Origin: an uncultured Gammaproteobacteria bacterium
GTDB lineage: Bacteria; Pseudomonadota; Gammaproteobacteria; Arenicellales; JAANXG01
DNA length: 53,975 nucleotides
Reading direction: 5' to 3'
Assembly (NCBI GenBank): GCA_947259395.1
Contig: CAMYMN010000006.1
Span: 1 to 53,975 of the forward strand
Below the pieces are notes generated by a model that saw only the letters and a list, made by a program, of their open reading frames with translations, did not search any database and was not told the DNA's origin. Below, one piece after another: positions 45,262-53,975 of this stretch (positions are counted from its first letter, which is position 1; each line of letters starts with the position of its first letter). The position numbers and the translations under genes were made by a program.

Positions 45262-46782
45262 ATGTGCGGCGTAATCGGGATCCTCGGCAGATCACTCGTG
45301 AATCAGGCGATTTACGGGGGGTTGACTGTTGTTCAACACCGCGGACAGGATGCGGCTGGAATAATTACCAGCGATGGTGAACGTGTATTCCTACGCAAAG
45401 ATATCGGTCTTGTCCGGGATGTGTTTCGCACCCGGCACATGCAGCAACTGCAGGGTAATATGGGCATCGGTCACTGCCGTTATCCCACTGCCGGTACCAG
45501 TTCTCCAGCGGAAGCCCAACCGTTCTATGTAAACTCCCCCTTTGGCGTCGCCCTTGGGCATAACGGTAACCTCACCAACGCCGCAGAATTGCGCGAGCAA
45601 TTGTTCCGTGACGATCTGCGTCATTTGAATACGACCTCTGATTCCGAGATTCTGTTGAATATCCTAGCCCATGAGCTACGGGAGGTTCTCGGTAAAGGAC
45701 GTACGCGATTAACCGTGGACGATATCTTCCAGGCGGTGACGAAGGTGTACCAACGATGCCGCGGTGGTTACGCGGTAGTGGCCATGATCGTCGGCCACGG
45801 CATTCTCGCGTTTCGAGATCGCTTCGGCATTCGGCCGCTCATCTATGGCCAACGCGACACTGAACACGGTGTGGAAACGATGATGTCGTCCGAAAGTGTC
45901 GCGCTTGACGTTCTCGACTTCAGGGTTGTCAACGATATACAGCCAGGTGAGGCGGTGTTCGTGGATATGAAAGGGAACGTGCATACCCGAAGGTGCGCGG
46001 GGGACCCACAGCATGTACCCTGTATCTTTGAGTTTGTCTATCTGGCGCGTCCGGATTCAATAATCGACGGTATCGCCGTACATAAGACGCGACTTCGCAT
46101 GGGAGAAAAGTTGGCGCATAAGCTTATGCGAGAGTGGCCGGACCATGACGTTGATGTGATCATTCCGATCCCCGATACCAGTAGAACATCGGCGCTGCAA
46201 ATGGCCTACGAAATGGGATTAAAGTACCGCGAAGGGTTTATCAAGAACCGCTACATCGGGCGCACGTTCATCATGCCTGGACAGCAGGAGCGCAAACGCT
46301 CTGTTCGTCAGAAGCTGAATGCCATAGGTTTAGAATTCGGAGGGAAGAACGTTTTGTTGGTAGACGACTCAATTGTCCGTGGCACGACCTCAAGACAAAT
46401 CATTCAAATGGCCCGTGAAGCCGGTGCGAAGAAGGTATATTTCGCATCGGCGGCGCCTCCCGTTCGTTATCCGAATGTATACGGCATCGATATGCCGGAC
46501 GCCCATGAATTGGTCGCCCATGGTCGATCGGAAGCAGAGGTGGCGAAAGAGATCGGTGCCGATAAATTGTTTTTTCAGGATCTTAAAGATCTTATCGACT
46601 CAGCGCGGGAGGGTAATCCGTCTATCAGTAACTTCGATACATCCTGTTTCGACGCCAAATATATTACCGGCGATGTCAGCGAGGATTATCTGATCGATCT
46701 ACAGCGTGTTCGTAATGAAGAAGCCAAATCCAAGGCGAGTGTACTGGATCTCGGCGAAGTAAATAGCTACAGCTATTCATAA
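45262..46782 (+). CDS. purF: Amidophosphoribosyltransferase
   Basis: A 506-residue enzyme making phosphoribosylamine from PRPP and glutamine, the first step of purine synthesis. It starts CGVIGILG, with Cys2 being the N-terminal nucleophile after removal of Met, and [19 protein letters not shown] follows. The C-terminal phosphoribosyltransferase motif is [18 protein letters not shown] use ATG 45262 since the catalytic Cys must follow the initiator Met. Normal length. Confidence 0.97.
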   Translation: MCGVIGILGRSLVNQAIYGGLTVVQHRGQDAAGIITSDGERVFLRKDIGLVRDVFRTRHMQQLQGNMGIGHCRYPTAGTSSPAEAQPFYVNSPFGVALGHNGNLTNAAELREQLFRDDLRHLNTTSDSEILLNILAHELREVLGKGRTRLTVDDIFQAVTKVYQRCRGGYAVVAMIVGHGILAFRDRFGIRPLIYGQRDTEHGVETMMSSESVALDVLDFRVVNDIQPGEAVFVDMKGNVHTRRCAGDPQHVPCIFEFVYLARPDSIIDGIAVHKTRLRMGEKLAHKLMREWPDHDVDVIIPIPDTSRTSALQMAYEMGLKYREGFIKNRYIGRTFIMPGQQERKRSVRQKLNAIGLEFGGKNVLLVDDSIVRGTTSRQIIQMAREAGAKKVYFASAAPPVRYPNVYGIDMPDAHELVAHGRSEAEVAKEIGADKLFFQDLKDLIDSAREGNPSISNFDTSCFDAKYITGDVSEDYLIDLQRVRNEEAKSKASVLDLGEVNSYSYS

Positions 46783-46791
46783 GTTCCCGCT

Positions 46792-47976
46792 ATGCATAAT
46801 CCCGGAGACCGGCATTCGTTTTCTACGCGTGCAATTCGAGCTGGCCATCGACGCACCAACGAGGGAGAGCAGTCGGAGCCAATATTCGCCACATCCAGCT
46901 TTGTATTCGAAAACGCCGCCCAAGCCGCAGCGCGATTCGCCTACACAGAAGAAGGCAACGTCTATTCAAGATTTACTAATCCAACAGTTAGGATCTTTGA
47001 AGAACGGCTTGCGTCGCTAGAAGGCGGTAGCAGTTGCGTGGCTACCGCATCCGGGATGGCGGCAATCTTAAGCACGTGCCTCGGTTTGCTCGGCGCCGGT
47101 GATCACGTGCTAACGTCGCAGAGCATATTCGGGGCGACGCGATTACTGTTTACGAATATCTTGAGGCGCTTTGGCGTGGAATTCGATTTTGTGCGTCTAG
47201 ATGATATTGATGCTTGGCGGGAGGGCATCCGCAAGCAGACGAAATTGTTATTTCTTGAAACTCCCGCCAACCCGTTGACGGAACTGGGCGATATCGCAGC
47301 GCTTGCCGAGATCGCACGCAGCTACGATATCTTGTTGGTGGTGGACAACTGTTTCTGTACCCCGGCATTGCAGCGTCCCTTGGACCTGGGGGCGCATATC
47401 GTCATTCACTCGGCAACCAAATATTTAGACGGGCAAGGCAGGTGTGTCGGAGGTGCGGTTATTGGTGACGAAGAGCTAGTGGGCGAGAAAGTTTTCAGCG
47501 TGTTACGCAGCGCCGGTCCGTCGATGAGTCCATTCAACGCCTGGGTATTTCTGAAAGGGTTGGAAACACTCGAACTGCGTATGAATGCGATCAGCGAAAA
47601 TGCAAACAAACTTGCACTTTGGTTGACGCAACAACCAGCAGTGAAACGCGTGTTCTACCCCGGATTGGAGGACCACCCTCAGTATGATCTAGCCCGCATA
47701 CAGCAGCGTGCTCCCGGTGGTATCGTGTCCTTCGAAGTGAAAGGTGGTCGCGACGCCGCATGGCGCCTCATAGACGCCACCGAGATGTTGTCTATTACCG
47801 CGAATCTCGGCGACGTGAAGACCACCATTACGCATCCAGCCAGCACCACGCACAGTCGATGGACAACGGAGCAACGCGAGGCTGCCGGTATCACCGAAGA
47901 CCTGATCCGTATTTCCGTAGGTCTGGAGGATATCGATGATATTCGCGCGGACATTCGCTTGGCAGATTTGGATTAG
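46792..47976 (+). CDS. metZ: O-succinylhomoserine sulfhydrylase
   Basis: A 394-residue PLP enzyme of the Cys/Met metabolism family that adds sulfide to O-succinylhomoserine to give homocysteine, skipping cystathionine. Motifs: AYTEEGNVYSRFTNPTVRIF, VATASGMAAILSTCLGLLGA, and the PLP Lys in VIHSATKYLDGQGRCVGG. The C-terminal DLIRISVGLEDIDDI is typical. It sits ten bases after purF, as in Pseudomonas. A cystathionine gamma-synthase role cannot be excluded. Confidence 0.92.
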   Translation: MHNPGDRHSFSTRAIRAGHRRTNEGEQSEPIFATSSFVFENAAQAAARFAYTEEGNVYSRFTNPTVRIFEERLASLEGGSSCVATASGMAAILSTCLGLLGAGDHVLTSQSIFGATRLLFTNILRRFGVEFDFVRLDDIDAWREGIRKQTKLLFLETPANPLTELGDIAALAEIARSYDILLVVDNCFCTPALQRPLDLGAHIVIHSATKYLDGQGRCVGGAVIGDEELVGEKVFSVLRSAGPSMSPFNAWVFLKGLETLELRMNAISENANKLALWLTQQPAVKRVFYPGLEDHPQYDLARIQQRAPGGIVSFEVKGGRDAAWRLIDATEMLSITANLGDVKTTITHPASTTHSRWTTEQREAAGITEDLIRISVGLEDIDDIRADIRLADLD

Positions 47977-47978
47977 CG

Positions 47979-48725
47979 ATGTCGGTTTGGAGGTCGCCAG
48001 CAGTTACCGTCTCTTTTGTGGCGCTGGTGCTGTATTGCAGCACTTCCGTCACTGCGACAGTAGGATCAGGAATGGATCGACCGAAGTCGGCATCTACCTT
48101 GATCTGGTTCCAGGAACGCGAGAGCGGTACCGATTTTTATCTGGTGCGAATGATCGCTAATAAACATTATCTTCGCATCGATGACGGAGAGCAATCGACT
48201 GGTTATGTACTGTTCAACCGCGACCAGAAAACTATCTACAGTGTCGATCACGACAATCAGTCAGTGCTGGTGCTGTCTGGTAAAGCGATCAAAGTTGATA
48301 AACCGAAGATGTTTGAACTCACCGAAGAGGAGTTGAGTAGCGAGGGGAGTCCGCAGATCGGCGACAACAGAGTTAAAATTCACCGCCTGTATACGAATAA
48401 GCAGCTCTGCTTTGAAGTCGCGTCAGCGGCAGGCCTGTTGGAGGACGCAGTCGACGTGTTGCGTGAATTTCACCGCGCGCTGGCGGCCGAGCAGGCGGTC
48501 GTGATGCGGCACATGCCAAAAGATCTGGCTTCAGATTGTGATCTGTCAGATATGGTATTTGCACCCGATCGTCATCTCAGATTTGGGTTTCCGGTGCGGC
48601 AGCAAGACTACAATGGAAAACTCCGGGAATTGCGGGATTTCGATTCTAACTACCAAGCGGACCCGAGACTGTTCGAGTTGCCGATGGAGTACCGCCGCAT
48701 TACCACCGAGGGGCTTCGGGGCTGA
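47979..48725 (+). CDS. Hypothetical secreted protein
   Basis: A 248-residue protein that I do not recognise. It begins with a signal peptide (MSVWRSPAVTVSFVALVLYC), so it is probably periplasmic or lipidated at the Cys near residue 20. The next section is beta-rich (STLIWFQERESGTDFYLVRM and GYVLFNRDQKTIYSVDHDNQ), resembling small secreted proteins that hold stress-like patches, but no known fold is clear. It starts two bases after metZ and so is probably co-transcribed. Its 3' end overlaps the convergent lpxH gene by 26 bases. Confidence 0.7.
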   Translation: MSVWRSPAVTVSFVALVLYCSTSVTATVGSGMDRPKSASTLIWFQERESGTDFYLVRMIANKHYLRIDDGEQSTGYVLFNRDQKTIYSVDHDNQSVLVLSGKAIKVDKPKMFELTEEELSSEGSPQIGDNRVKIHRLYTNKQLCFEVASAAGLLEDAVDVLREFHRALAAEQAVVMRHMPKDLASDCDLSDMVFAPDRHLRFGFPVRQQDYNGKLRELRDFDSNYQADPRLFELPMEYRRITTEGLRG

Positions 48726-49431
48726 GCAATACCTGGCCCGGTGAATAACGCAGAACGCTGCTCTGCTCATACCAATCACCTAATACGATACGCCGCGCTG
48801 GGACGCCGTCCAGACGAAATTGATGGATCGCGGGCCTGTGGGTGTGCCCATGGATCAAAGTTTGGACGCCGAAGTCGCGCATCACCGATTCAACGGCGAG
48901 TTGATTTACGTCCATGATTTCCATCGTTAAAAGTGATTTATTGAATTCGCTTTGCGCCCGGGCATCGGTGGCCAGTCGAAGGCGTTCTGCTATCGGTTTG
49001 GCGAGAAACTCCTGGCGCCAGGACGGCTCATCCACCCGCGCTCGAAATTGTTGATGGGCGTCGTCGTCCGTGCACAGACTGTCGCCATGCATCAACAAGA
49101 CTCGTTCACCATACAATTCGACGACACTGGGATCCGCTAACGGGATACAGCCGGTTTCGCGGAAAAAATGCTCACCAACCAGAAAGTCGCGGTTGCCCGG
49201 CATAAAGTATGTCGCGTTACCACCCTGCTTGAGATGTCGAAGCGAGTCGATGATGTCACGATGACCGATGTGGGCGGCAGCGTCGTCGCCGATCCAAAAT
49301 TCGAATAGATCACCGAGAATATAGAGCGCCTCCGCACGGCTCGCCTGGGTGTCGAGAAAGTCGACGAAAAACTCAGTGGATCTTGGCCGCTCCCGCGCCA
49401 AGTGCAGATCAGAGATAAACAGCGTTGTCAC
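48700..49431 (-). CDS. lpxH: UDP-2,3-diacylglucosamine diphosphatase
   Basis: A 243-residue metallophosphoesterase of lipid A synthesis, acting at the inner membrane. Metal-ligand motifs are TLFISDLHLARERP, ALYILGDLFEFWIGDD, MPGNRDFLVGEHFF, and LIHGHTHRPAIHQF. I favour the GTG at 49431, ten bases after AGGAG, which gives an N-terminus like E. coli LpxH; an ATG at 49461 is the alternative. It converges with the preceding unknown gene with a 26-base overlap. Confidence 0.93.
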   Translation of the reverse strand: MTTLFISDLHLARERPRSTEFFVDFLDTQASRAEALYILGDLFEFWIGDDAAAHIGHRDIIDSLRHLKQGGNATYFMPGNRDFLVGEHFFRETGCIPLADPSVVELYGERVLLMHGDSLCTDDDAHQQFRARVDEPSWRQEFLAKPIAERLRLATDARAQSEFNKSLLTMEIMDVNQLAVESVMRDFGVQTLIHGHTHRPAIHQFRLDGVPARRIVLGDWYEQSSVLRYSPGQVLLSPEAPRW

Positions 49432-49743
49432 TGAGGGTTGTCTCCTGAAGCAGGCACCCAAGCGGCTACCGGCATTTCACCGCTGCGTGATAGCCCAATC
49501 CCCGCAGTGGCGCTGATAAAAAACACTGATGTCACGGAATAAGATCCGACGCAAAGTCCGATCGTGGCCGCTGCGCAACGACAAACTGGCGGTGGTGTGC
49601 CGGTCTCGCCGATGGGCCGCGGCAAGCCATGCGAGTGATTTTTTGTCCCGTGAACCGCACCGCTGGAATTTTCCAGAAAGCGTCCGCAGCATGCAACGGT
49701 TATGTTCCTAAATTGCTGATTTACTTGAAGGCTTCCCGGCGTT
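49432..49743. other. Spacer between lpxH and ilvB, no gene seen
   Basis: The divergent lpxH-ilvB spacer (49432-49803) has no convincing gene or RNA. It contains the short palindrome CTGGAATTTTCCAG (49663-49676), which could be an operator. No branched-chain-rich leader peptide with ATG or GTG was found. Confidence 0.4.
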
Positions 49744-49781
49744 TATACTAAGCGGCTGTGGCCCGGACGCGGGCTTTTTTT
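49744..49781 (+). terminator. Terminator-like hairpin in the ilvB leader
   Basis: GCCCG (49761-49765) and CGGGC (49770-49774) pair around a four-base loop and are followed by seven T (49775-49781). It lies 22 bases before the ilvB GTG. A TATACT -10 box at 49744-49749 lies just upstream, without a good -35. The hairpin could end an upstream transcript or attenuate ilvB. Confidence 0.55.
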
Positions 49782-49803
49782 GTCATTCGATAAGGAGCGT
49801 AAG

Positions 49804-51537
49804 GTGGAACTGACTGGTGCTGATATCATCGTCCGGTGCCTCCAAGATGAAGGTATCGAATACATCTTCGGCTACCCCGGCGGCGCCGCGTTGCACATCT
49901 ACGACGCGCTGTACAAACAAGATAAAGTCAAACACATCCTGGTACGCCACGAGCAGGGAGCTGCCCACGCTGCGGATGGTTATGCTCGGGCGACCGGTAA
50001 ACCCGGGGTGGTGTTGGTGACGTCAGGACCCGGCATCACCAATGCCGTGACCGGGATAGCGACGGCTTATATGGATTCCAGTCCCCTAGTGGTGCTTTCC
50101 GCTCAAGTGCCCACCCACTTAATTGGAGACGATGCGTTTCAAGAAGTAGACGCGGTTGGAATCACACGGCCATGCGTCAAACACAACTTTTTGGTCAAGG
50201 ATGTCAATGATTTGGCGATGACTCTGAAAAAGGCGTTCTATATCGCCGCCAGTGGCAGGCCAGGCCCGGTGGTCGTCGATATTCCAAAGGACGTCACGGC
50301 TCACAAAACGGAATACCTCTATCCAAAGTCCCTAACCATGCGCTCTTATGCACCGGTAAACAAAGGTCATCCTAAGCAGATCAAGCGGGCCGTGGATCTC
50401 ATACTCGAAGCGAAGCGGCCTATTATTTATACCGGAGGCGGTGTTGTGTCGGCTGAATCCGCAGACGTGTTAGTCGAGTTAGTGCGAACACTGGGTTACC
50501 CGTGTACCAATACATTGATGGGGCTCGGGTCGTATCCTGCGGACGATGCTTTGTTCCTCGGCATGTTGGGTATGCACGGGACCTACGAGGCAAACATGGC
50601 TATGCACGATTGCGACATGATGCTCGCTATCGGTGCCCGTTTCGACGACCGCATCACCGGAGACGTGGCCAAGTTCGCCCCTCATGCGCGGATTATTCAT
50701 ATCGATATTGATCCTTCATCGATCGGCAAGAACGTGCAAGTCGAAATTCCAATCGTTGGCGATGCCAAGATGGTGATGAAAGACTTGCTCAAGGAATTAA
50801 ATAAGCGTGACAAGGAGCCCGATACCGAGGCGTTGAAACGTTGGTGGACGCAGATCGACAAATGGCGGTCGATCGATTGCTTGTCCTATGACAAGAATTC
50901 CGATCTCATTAAACCCCAGTACGTCATCGAAAAGCTGTTTGAAATCACCGATGGTGGAGCCCTGGTTACGTCAGATGTTGGTCAACATCAGATGTGGGCG
51001 GCTCAATTTTACGGCTTCAAGAAGACGCGGCGGTGGATCAATTCCGGTGGCTTGGGCACCATGGGCTTCGGTCTACCGGCCGCAATGGGTGTGCAATTGG
51101 CGTATCCGGACGAGCCGGTGATTTGCGTGACCGGTGAGGCCAGTGTCATCATGTGTATTCAGGAACTTTCCACGTGCAAGCAGTATGACCTGCCGATCAA
51201 GATGGTAAATCTCAACAACCGATATATGGGCATGGTGCGACAATGGCAGGAGTTCTTTTATGATCGTCGATATTCCCATTCTTATATGGACGCGCTGCCG
51301 GACTTTGTCGCGCTAGCGGAGAGTTTTGGCCACGTAGGCATACGCATCGAAAAACCAGGAGATGTGGAGGGTGCCTTGCGAGAGGGTCTGAAATTGAAAG
51401 ATCGGCTAGTGTTCATGGATTTCATAACCGACCAGACCGAAAACGTGTACCCGATGATTGCGGCGGGTAAAGGCCATAATGAGATGCACCTCAAGCCCAC
51501 CAATGGTGAGGCGCCTCCAGAGCGGGAACTGGCGTAG
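49804..51537 (+). CDS. ilvB: Acetolactate synthase large subunit
   Basis: A 577-residue ThDP-dependent enzyme, first step of valine, leucine and isoleucine synthesis. The ThDP-activating Glu lies in VRHEQGAAHAADGYARATGK. The ThDP/Mg region is VTGEASVIMCIQELSTC followed by NLNNRYMGMVRQWQ; the usual GDG is GEA here, as in a known subgroup. Start at GTG 49804 behind TAAGGAG with six-base spacing, instead of an upstream TTG. The stop overlaps the ilvN start (TAGTG). It binds the IlvN regulatory subunit. Confidence 0.95.
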   Translation: MELTGADIIVRCLQDEGIEYIFGYPGGAALHIYDALYKQDKVKHILVRHEQGAAHAADGYARATGKPGVVLVTSGPGITNAVTGIATAYMDSSPLVVLSAQVPTHLIGDDAFQEVDAVGITRPCVKHNFLVKDVNDLAMTLKKAFYIAASGRPGPVVVDIPKDVTAHKTEYLYPKSLTMRSYAPVNKGHPKQIKRAVDLILEAKRPIIYTGGGVVSAESADVLVELVRTLGYPCTNTLMGLGSYPADDALFLGMLGMHGTYEANMAMHDCDMMLAIGARFDDRITGDVAKFAPHARIIHIDIDPSSIGKNVQVEIPIVGDAKMVMKDLLKELNKRDKEPDTEALKRWWTQIDKWRSIDCLSYDKNSDLIKPQYVIEKLFEITDGGALVTSDVGQHQMWAAQFYGFKKTRRWINSGGLGTMGFGLPAAMGVQLAYPDEPVICVTGEASVIMCIQELSTCKQYDLPIKMVNLNNRYMGMVRQWQEFFYDRRYSHSYMDALPDFVALAESFGHVGIRIEKPGDVEGALREGLKLKDRLVFMDFITDQTENVYPMIAAGKGHNEMHLKPTNGEAPPERELA

Positions 51538-52028
51538 TGCGGCACATTATTTCAATCCTGCTTGAGAACGAAGCAGGCGCCTTGTCTCGTGTCGCCGGCC
51601 TGTTTTCCGCACGCGGATACAATATCGAATCGCTCACTGTCGCACCAACCGACGACCGCACGCTATCGAGAATGACGGTGGTTACCTTCGGTTCGGATGA
51701 GATCATTGAGCAGATCGTCAAACAACTCAACAAACTCGTGGACGTCGTCAGATTGCAGGACCTTACGGAGGGTGCGCATATTGAACGCGAGTTGATGCTG
51801 GTAAAGGTGAAGGCCCTGGATCACGCCCGGGAAGAAGTTAAAAGATTAGTGGACATCTTCCGCGGACGTATCATCGATGTCACTGATTCCACTTACACCC
51901 TAGAGCTTACTGGAACGGTGGAAAAGCTCGATGCCTTCGTGAAGGCGTTGGACGTTACCGAGATTATCGAAGTCGCCAGGTCCGGAGTCACCGGTATTGC
52001 GCGTGGAGACCGCGCGCTAAGCGTGTGA
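51537..52028 (+). CDS. ilvN: Acetolactate synthase small subunit
   Basis: A 163-residue regulatory subunit with an N-terminal ACT domain (HIISILLENEAGALSRVAGL, FSARGYNIESLTVAPT) that mediates valine feedback inhibition, and a second ACT-like half. It resembles the long IlvH type (163 residues in E. coli). It starts with GTG overlapping the ilvB stop, and ilvC follows by 31 bases. Confidence 0.96.
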   Translation: MRHIISILLENEAGALSRVAGLFSARGYNIESLTVAPTDDRTLSRMTVVTFGSDEIIEQIVKQLNKLVDVVRLQDLTEGAHIERELMLVKVKALDHAREEVKRLVDIFRGRIIDVTDSTYTLELTGTVEKLDAFVKALDVTEIIEVARSGVTGIARGDRALSV

Positions 52029-52038
52029 TTGAATCTGA

Positions 52039-53076
<1,038 letters not shown>

Positions 53077-53150
53077 TCGATAACGCGTAAAGTTTTGTAG
53101 AATATACCGGCTGTTGATGTCGGTAACGTGGCATTAGCAACGCGCATTTC

Positions 53151-53798
53151 GTGACTCAAGATTCACACCCCCTAGTGGCCAAGGAAGGATGGCTGCATAT
53201 CGCCTTCGCCGTCTTCGCGGCGGTGATGGTGAATATTTTCTTTGGTTTCTGGTGGTCAATACCTTTGTGGCTGGCAGCGGTTTTCGTTATCCAGTTTTTT
53301 CGCGATCCTAAACGCGAGATTCCAAAGCAACCAAATACCGTAGTCGCACCGGCGGATGGAAAAGTGGTGTTTGTGGGGGCTGCTCCGGACCCATATTTGG
53401 ATCGCAATGCGGTCAAGATTAGTATCTTCATGAACGTCTTTTCGGTGCATTCCAACCGCATACCGGTCACCGGCAAAGTAGAGCGCATTTGGTACACGCG
53501 GGGAAAGTTTTTTAATGCTGAACTGGACAAGGCATCTGAACTCAACGAGCGTAACGCGATATGGCTCAAGGCCGAGAATGGGGAGGATGCGGTGTGTGTG
53601 CAGGTGGCAGGGCTGATCGCAAGGCGTATACTGAGTTACATAGAAACCGGACAGAACGTGCAGCGCGGCCAGCGTTATGGATTTATCCGCTTTGGCTCTA
53701 GGGTGGATTTATATCTCCCCGAGCATTTCCGGTCTAGCGCGACACTTGGAGACTGGGTATATGCGGGAACCGACGTGCTGGGACATTTTGCGCAATAA
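53151..53798 (+). CDS. psd: Phosphatidylserine decarboxylase
   Basis: A 215-residue short-form enzyme that makes phosphatidylethanolamine in the inner membrane. It has one or two N-terminal hydrophobic stretches (HIAFAVFAAVMVNIFFGFWW), APADGKVVFVG, FMNVFSVHSNRIPVTG, and the self-cleavage site in FIRFGSRVDLYLP, where the GS bond yields the pyruvoyl group. The start is GTG at 53151. The genes after ilvBNC in related genomes are often psd and pssA, but the window ends in repeats. Confidence 0.94.
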   Translation: MTQDSHPLVAKEGWLHIAFAVFAAVMVNIFFGFWWSIPLWLAAVFVIQFFRDPKREIPKQPNTVVAPADGKVVFVGAAPDPYLDRNAVKISIFMNVFSVHSNRIPVTGKVERIWYTRGKFFNAELDKASELNERNAIWLKAENGEDAVCVQVAGLIARRILSYIETGQNVQRGQRYGFIRFGSRVDLYLPEHFRSSATLGDWVYAGTDVLGHFAQ

Positions 53799-53825
53799 CC
53801 AGTGGCGATGAGCCTAACGCTAATA

Positions 53826-53858
53826 TCTCACCAAGGATGCCGGATGATGGCGAGAGGA
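53826..53858 (+). repeat. Copy of the dispersed repeat after psd
   Basis: ATCTCACCAAGGATGCCGGA then TGATGGCGAGAGG, matching the inner part of the consensus (TTGCACCAAGGATCCCGGATGATGGCG). The outer TAGCCCGCATA part is decayed. It lies directly before the terminal minisatellite. Confidence 0.5.
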
Positions 53859-53860
53859 CC

Positions 53861-53975
53861 TTTGCTGGTGTAGTTGCAGTGTTTATGCCGCTGTAGTGGC
53901 GGTACTTGTGCTGGCGCAGTTCCAGTGCTTGTGCTGGTGCCGTTGCAGTGCTTGTGCTGGTGCCGTTGCAGTGCT
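53861..53975 (+). repeat. 23-bp minisatellite at the right edge of the window
   Basis: Five consecutive 23-base units fill 53861-53975. The last two are identical (TGTGCTGGTGCCGTTGCAGT plus GCT), the third from the end has four changes, and the first two are more diverged. The array is cut by the window end, so its full size is unknown. It does not contain spacers and is not a CRISPR array. Confidence 0.9.

Noticed and set aside
49690..49760. Leucine-containing leader peptide before ilvB
   Set aside because: Only a TTG-started frame with no ribosome binding site and few branched-chain codons exists; too weak to claim.
51100..51200. Loss of the ThDP motif GDG in IlvB as a sign of inactivity
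   Set aside because: GEA at this position fits a known subgroup of proteobacterial acetolactate synthases, and all other motifs are intact.
53861..53975. Right-end repeats considered as a CRISPR array
   Set aside because: Units of 23 bases abut directly with no spacers.

Overview
The window is a 54 kb stretch of a gammaproteobacterial chromosome, made mostly of housekeeping genes in conserved order. Two blocks point to this class: smpB-ratA-ratB-bamE-recN-nadK-hrcA-grpE-dnaK-dnaJ, and leuCDB-asd-fimV-truA-trpFBA-accD-folC-dedD-cvpA-purF-metZ. A gammaproteobacterium carrying HrcA with a CIRCE operator fits a Chromatiales-, Thiotrichales- or Xanthomonadales-like lineage better than an enteric one. 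BamE and LpxH show a Gram-negative envelope. No species can be named from the sequence alone.

Layout. Positions 1-3.2 kb hold a small terminal-inverted-repeat element, tRNA-Ala(CGC), a LON-substrate-domain protein, a MoCo-carrier-like protein, a 3-mercaptopyruvate-type sulfurtransferase and tmRNA. From 3.4 to 15.3 kb come smpB, an NSS transporter, ratA/ratB, bamE, a GNAT acetyltransferase where fur is often found, recN, nadK and the heat-shock genes. The heat-shock genes have a perfect CIRCE in front of hrcA and sigma-32-like promoters in front of grpE and dnaK. From 20.2 down to 15.6 kb a six-gene minus-strand run holds a bufferin metallophore operon (bufA, bufB, bufC, doxX), then arsS and terC; it looks like a metal or metalloid handling island. 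From 24.8 down to 20.4 kb are metG, rsxB, nth and a FIST-domain gene. metG is broken by a short deletion that removes the KMSKS loop.

From 25.0 to 29.5 kb are apbC/mrp, a small unknown gene, aroC, an MFS permease and an unknown gene. From 29.6 to 48.0 kb runs the leucine, aspartate-semialdehyde, FimV, tryptophan, lipid, folate, purine and methionine block. From 48.0 to 53.8 kb are a secreted unknown protein, lpxH, ilvB-ilvN-ilvC and psd. The leu and ilv genes together cover most of branched-chain amino acid synthesis. Asd and MetZ supply the aspartate and methionine branches, and AroC feeds chorismate to TrpF/TrpB/TrpA.

Spacers are rich in repeats. A dispersed family with the end TAGCCCGCATATTGCACC occurs at least six times, sometimes as inverted pairs resembling MITEs. 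Two minisatellites are present: 22 bp units between accD and folC, and 23 bp units running off the right end of the window. The most unusual points are the metG deletion, the buf-arsS-terC arrangement, the absence of fur from its common site and the repeat family. I did not find a clearly new defence or mobile system.
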